From contig NMRA01000217.1 of NCBI GenBank assembly GCA_002633005.1, positions 546,228 to 610,227 of the forward strand: DNA of 64,000 nt. The letters run 5' to 3'. The notes beneath the pieces are model-generated. The model saw only the letters and a list, made by a program, of their open reading frames with translations, did no database searches and was not told where the DNA came from. Every line of letters starts with the position of its first letter. Position 1 is the stretch's first letter. Positions 63,430 through 64,000 of this stretch are shown piece by piece. The position numbers and the translations under genes are program-made. The stretch is from Phoronis australis (taxonomy: Eukaryota > Phoronida > Phoronidae).

Positions 63430-64000
63430 TTACGCTGATGATACTACAATTGTAACAGATGCTTCTGACAAATCTCTCAAGAAGGCTCTGGATCTTCTGG
63501 ACCAATTTGCCAAGTATTCAGGTCTTAAACCTAATATTGAAAAAAACACGAGTGCATATGGATTGGAACCAGGAAGTATGATATCTGGATATCTGATTTT
63601 GCAAAAAAATTAATGTGGTCAAGAACAGAGTTTTCGACTTTGGGGATTAAATTTAGAGTAAATCTAGACGTAATGATTGGATTGGACTTAAATGCAAAAC
63701 TTATTGATATTCAAAATATCTTACGCTCTTGGTTCGGAAGACTCCTCAGTTTCTGGGAAAAATGTGAGTAGTGAAATCTTTAGTACTGCTAAAACCTACA
63801 TGTACACATCTTTCCTTAAGTCTCCCATCACCAAAGGTCGATTTTATCAAACTACTGGGGATTTTTTTTCATTTTATTTGGAGTAACAAAAAGATTAATT
63901 ATCGTAAGGCAATGGTCCAGAATTATAAAAACTATGATCTCAACATGGTTCATTTAGTTTCCTTTATTAAAGCTCTTACAGTAGCATGGTTAAAATATTA
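63430..64000 (+). pseudogene. L1/Tx1-like reverse transcriptase fragment, cut by window end
   Basis: YADDTTIVTDASDKSL carries the YADD catalytic motif. It is followed by LDQFAKYSGLKPNIEK, then after a one-base shift CIWIGTRKYD, TEFSTLGIKF, RSWFGRLLSFWEK and SPITKGRF. The order matches the C-terminal reverse transcriptase of L1/Tx1-type elements (SGLKIN..KT, LGI.F, W..R.LT..GK). At least two frameshifts make it inactive. It may continue past 64000. Confidence 0.65.

Overview
The window is animal nuclear DNA, most likely from a marine invertebrate. The genes are spliced (GT-AG introns, coding exons of 3-483 bases), the proteins are typical animal ones, the spaces between are AT-rich and full of decayed DNA transposons, and the short palindrome TACATGTA recurs throughout. 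I cannot name the species or phylum. There is no bacterial or organellar sequence.

Layout. Positions 1-23,600 hold no intact gene: they contain miniature inverted-repeat elements, two 1.6-1.7 kb THAP-type (Kolobok-like) DNA transposons, a 21-bp palindromic minisatellite, a decayed integrase-like gene, a decayed unidentified reading frame and a 706-bp local tandem duplication. Positions 23,692-45,218 hold the core: NAA50 (N-alpha-acetyltransferase 50, minus strand, 4 exons, 158 aa) and ATP6V1A (V-type proton ATPase catalytic subunit A, plus strand, 15 exons, 616 aa). They lie head to head, with only 225 bp between their start codons, each with a TATA-like box on its own side. Both models close in frame across every exon junction.

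Positions 46,212-49,282 hold a three-exon protein kinase-like gene (minus strand, 363 aa), tail to tail with ATP6V1A; the predicted poly(A) signals of the two are 28 bp apart. A ~3.9 kb block carrying its first two exons and a Kolobok-like element is repeated at about 52,164-56,092; the repeat lacks the last kinase exon. From 56,638 to the end there is a partial minus-strand gene with an EGF-like exon and a hydrophobic C-terminus, and two decayed LINE reverse transcriptase fragments.

Functional links. NAA50 acetylates protein N-termini co-translationally and ATP6V1A is the ATP-hydrolysing subunit of the vacuolar proton pump. Both are housekeeping genes and share one compact promoter, an arrangement I recall also for the human pair on chromosome 3q13. 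The promoter and the last ATP6V1A intron carry E-box motifs resembling the TFEB/MITF sites that control lysosomal genes in vertebrates.

The least familiar items are the Kolobok-like family, whose copies carry a THAP exon on one strand and a TATA-driven acidic exon on the other, and the kinase with a degenerate HRD motif, DFS for DFG and an unusually short activation segment. Assembly caution: two runs of N (26,029-26,189 and 50,923-51,641) and five single Ns are present; two single Ns sit exactly at the junctions of near-identical tandem copies, which suggests unmerged alleles.
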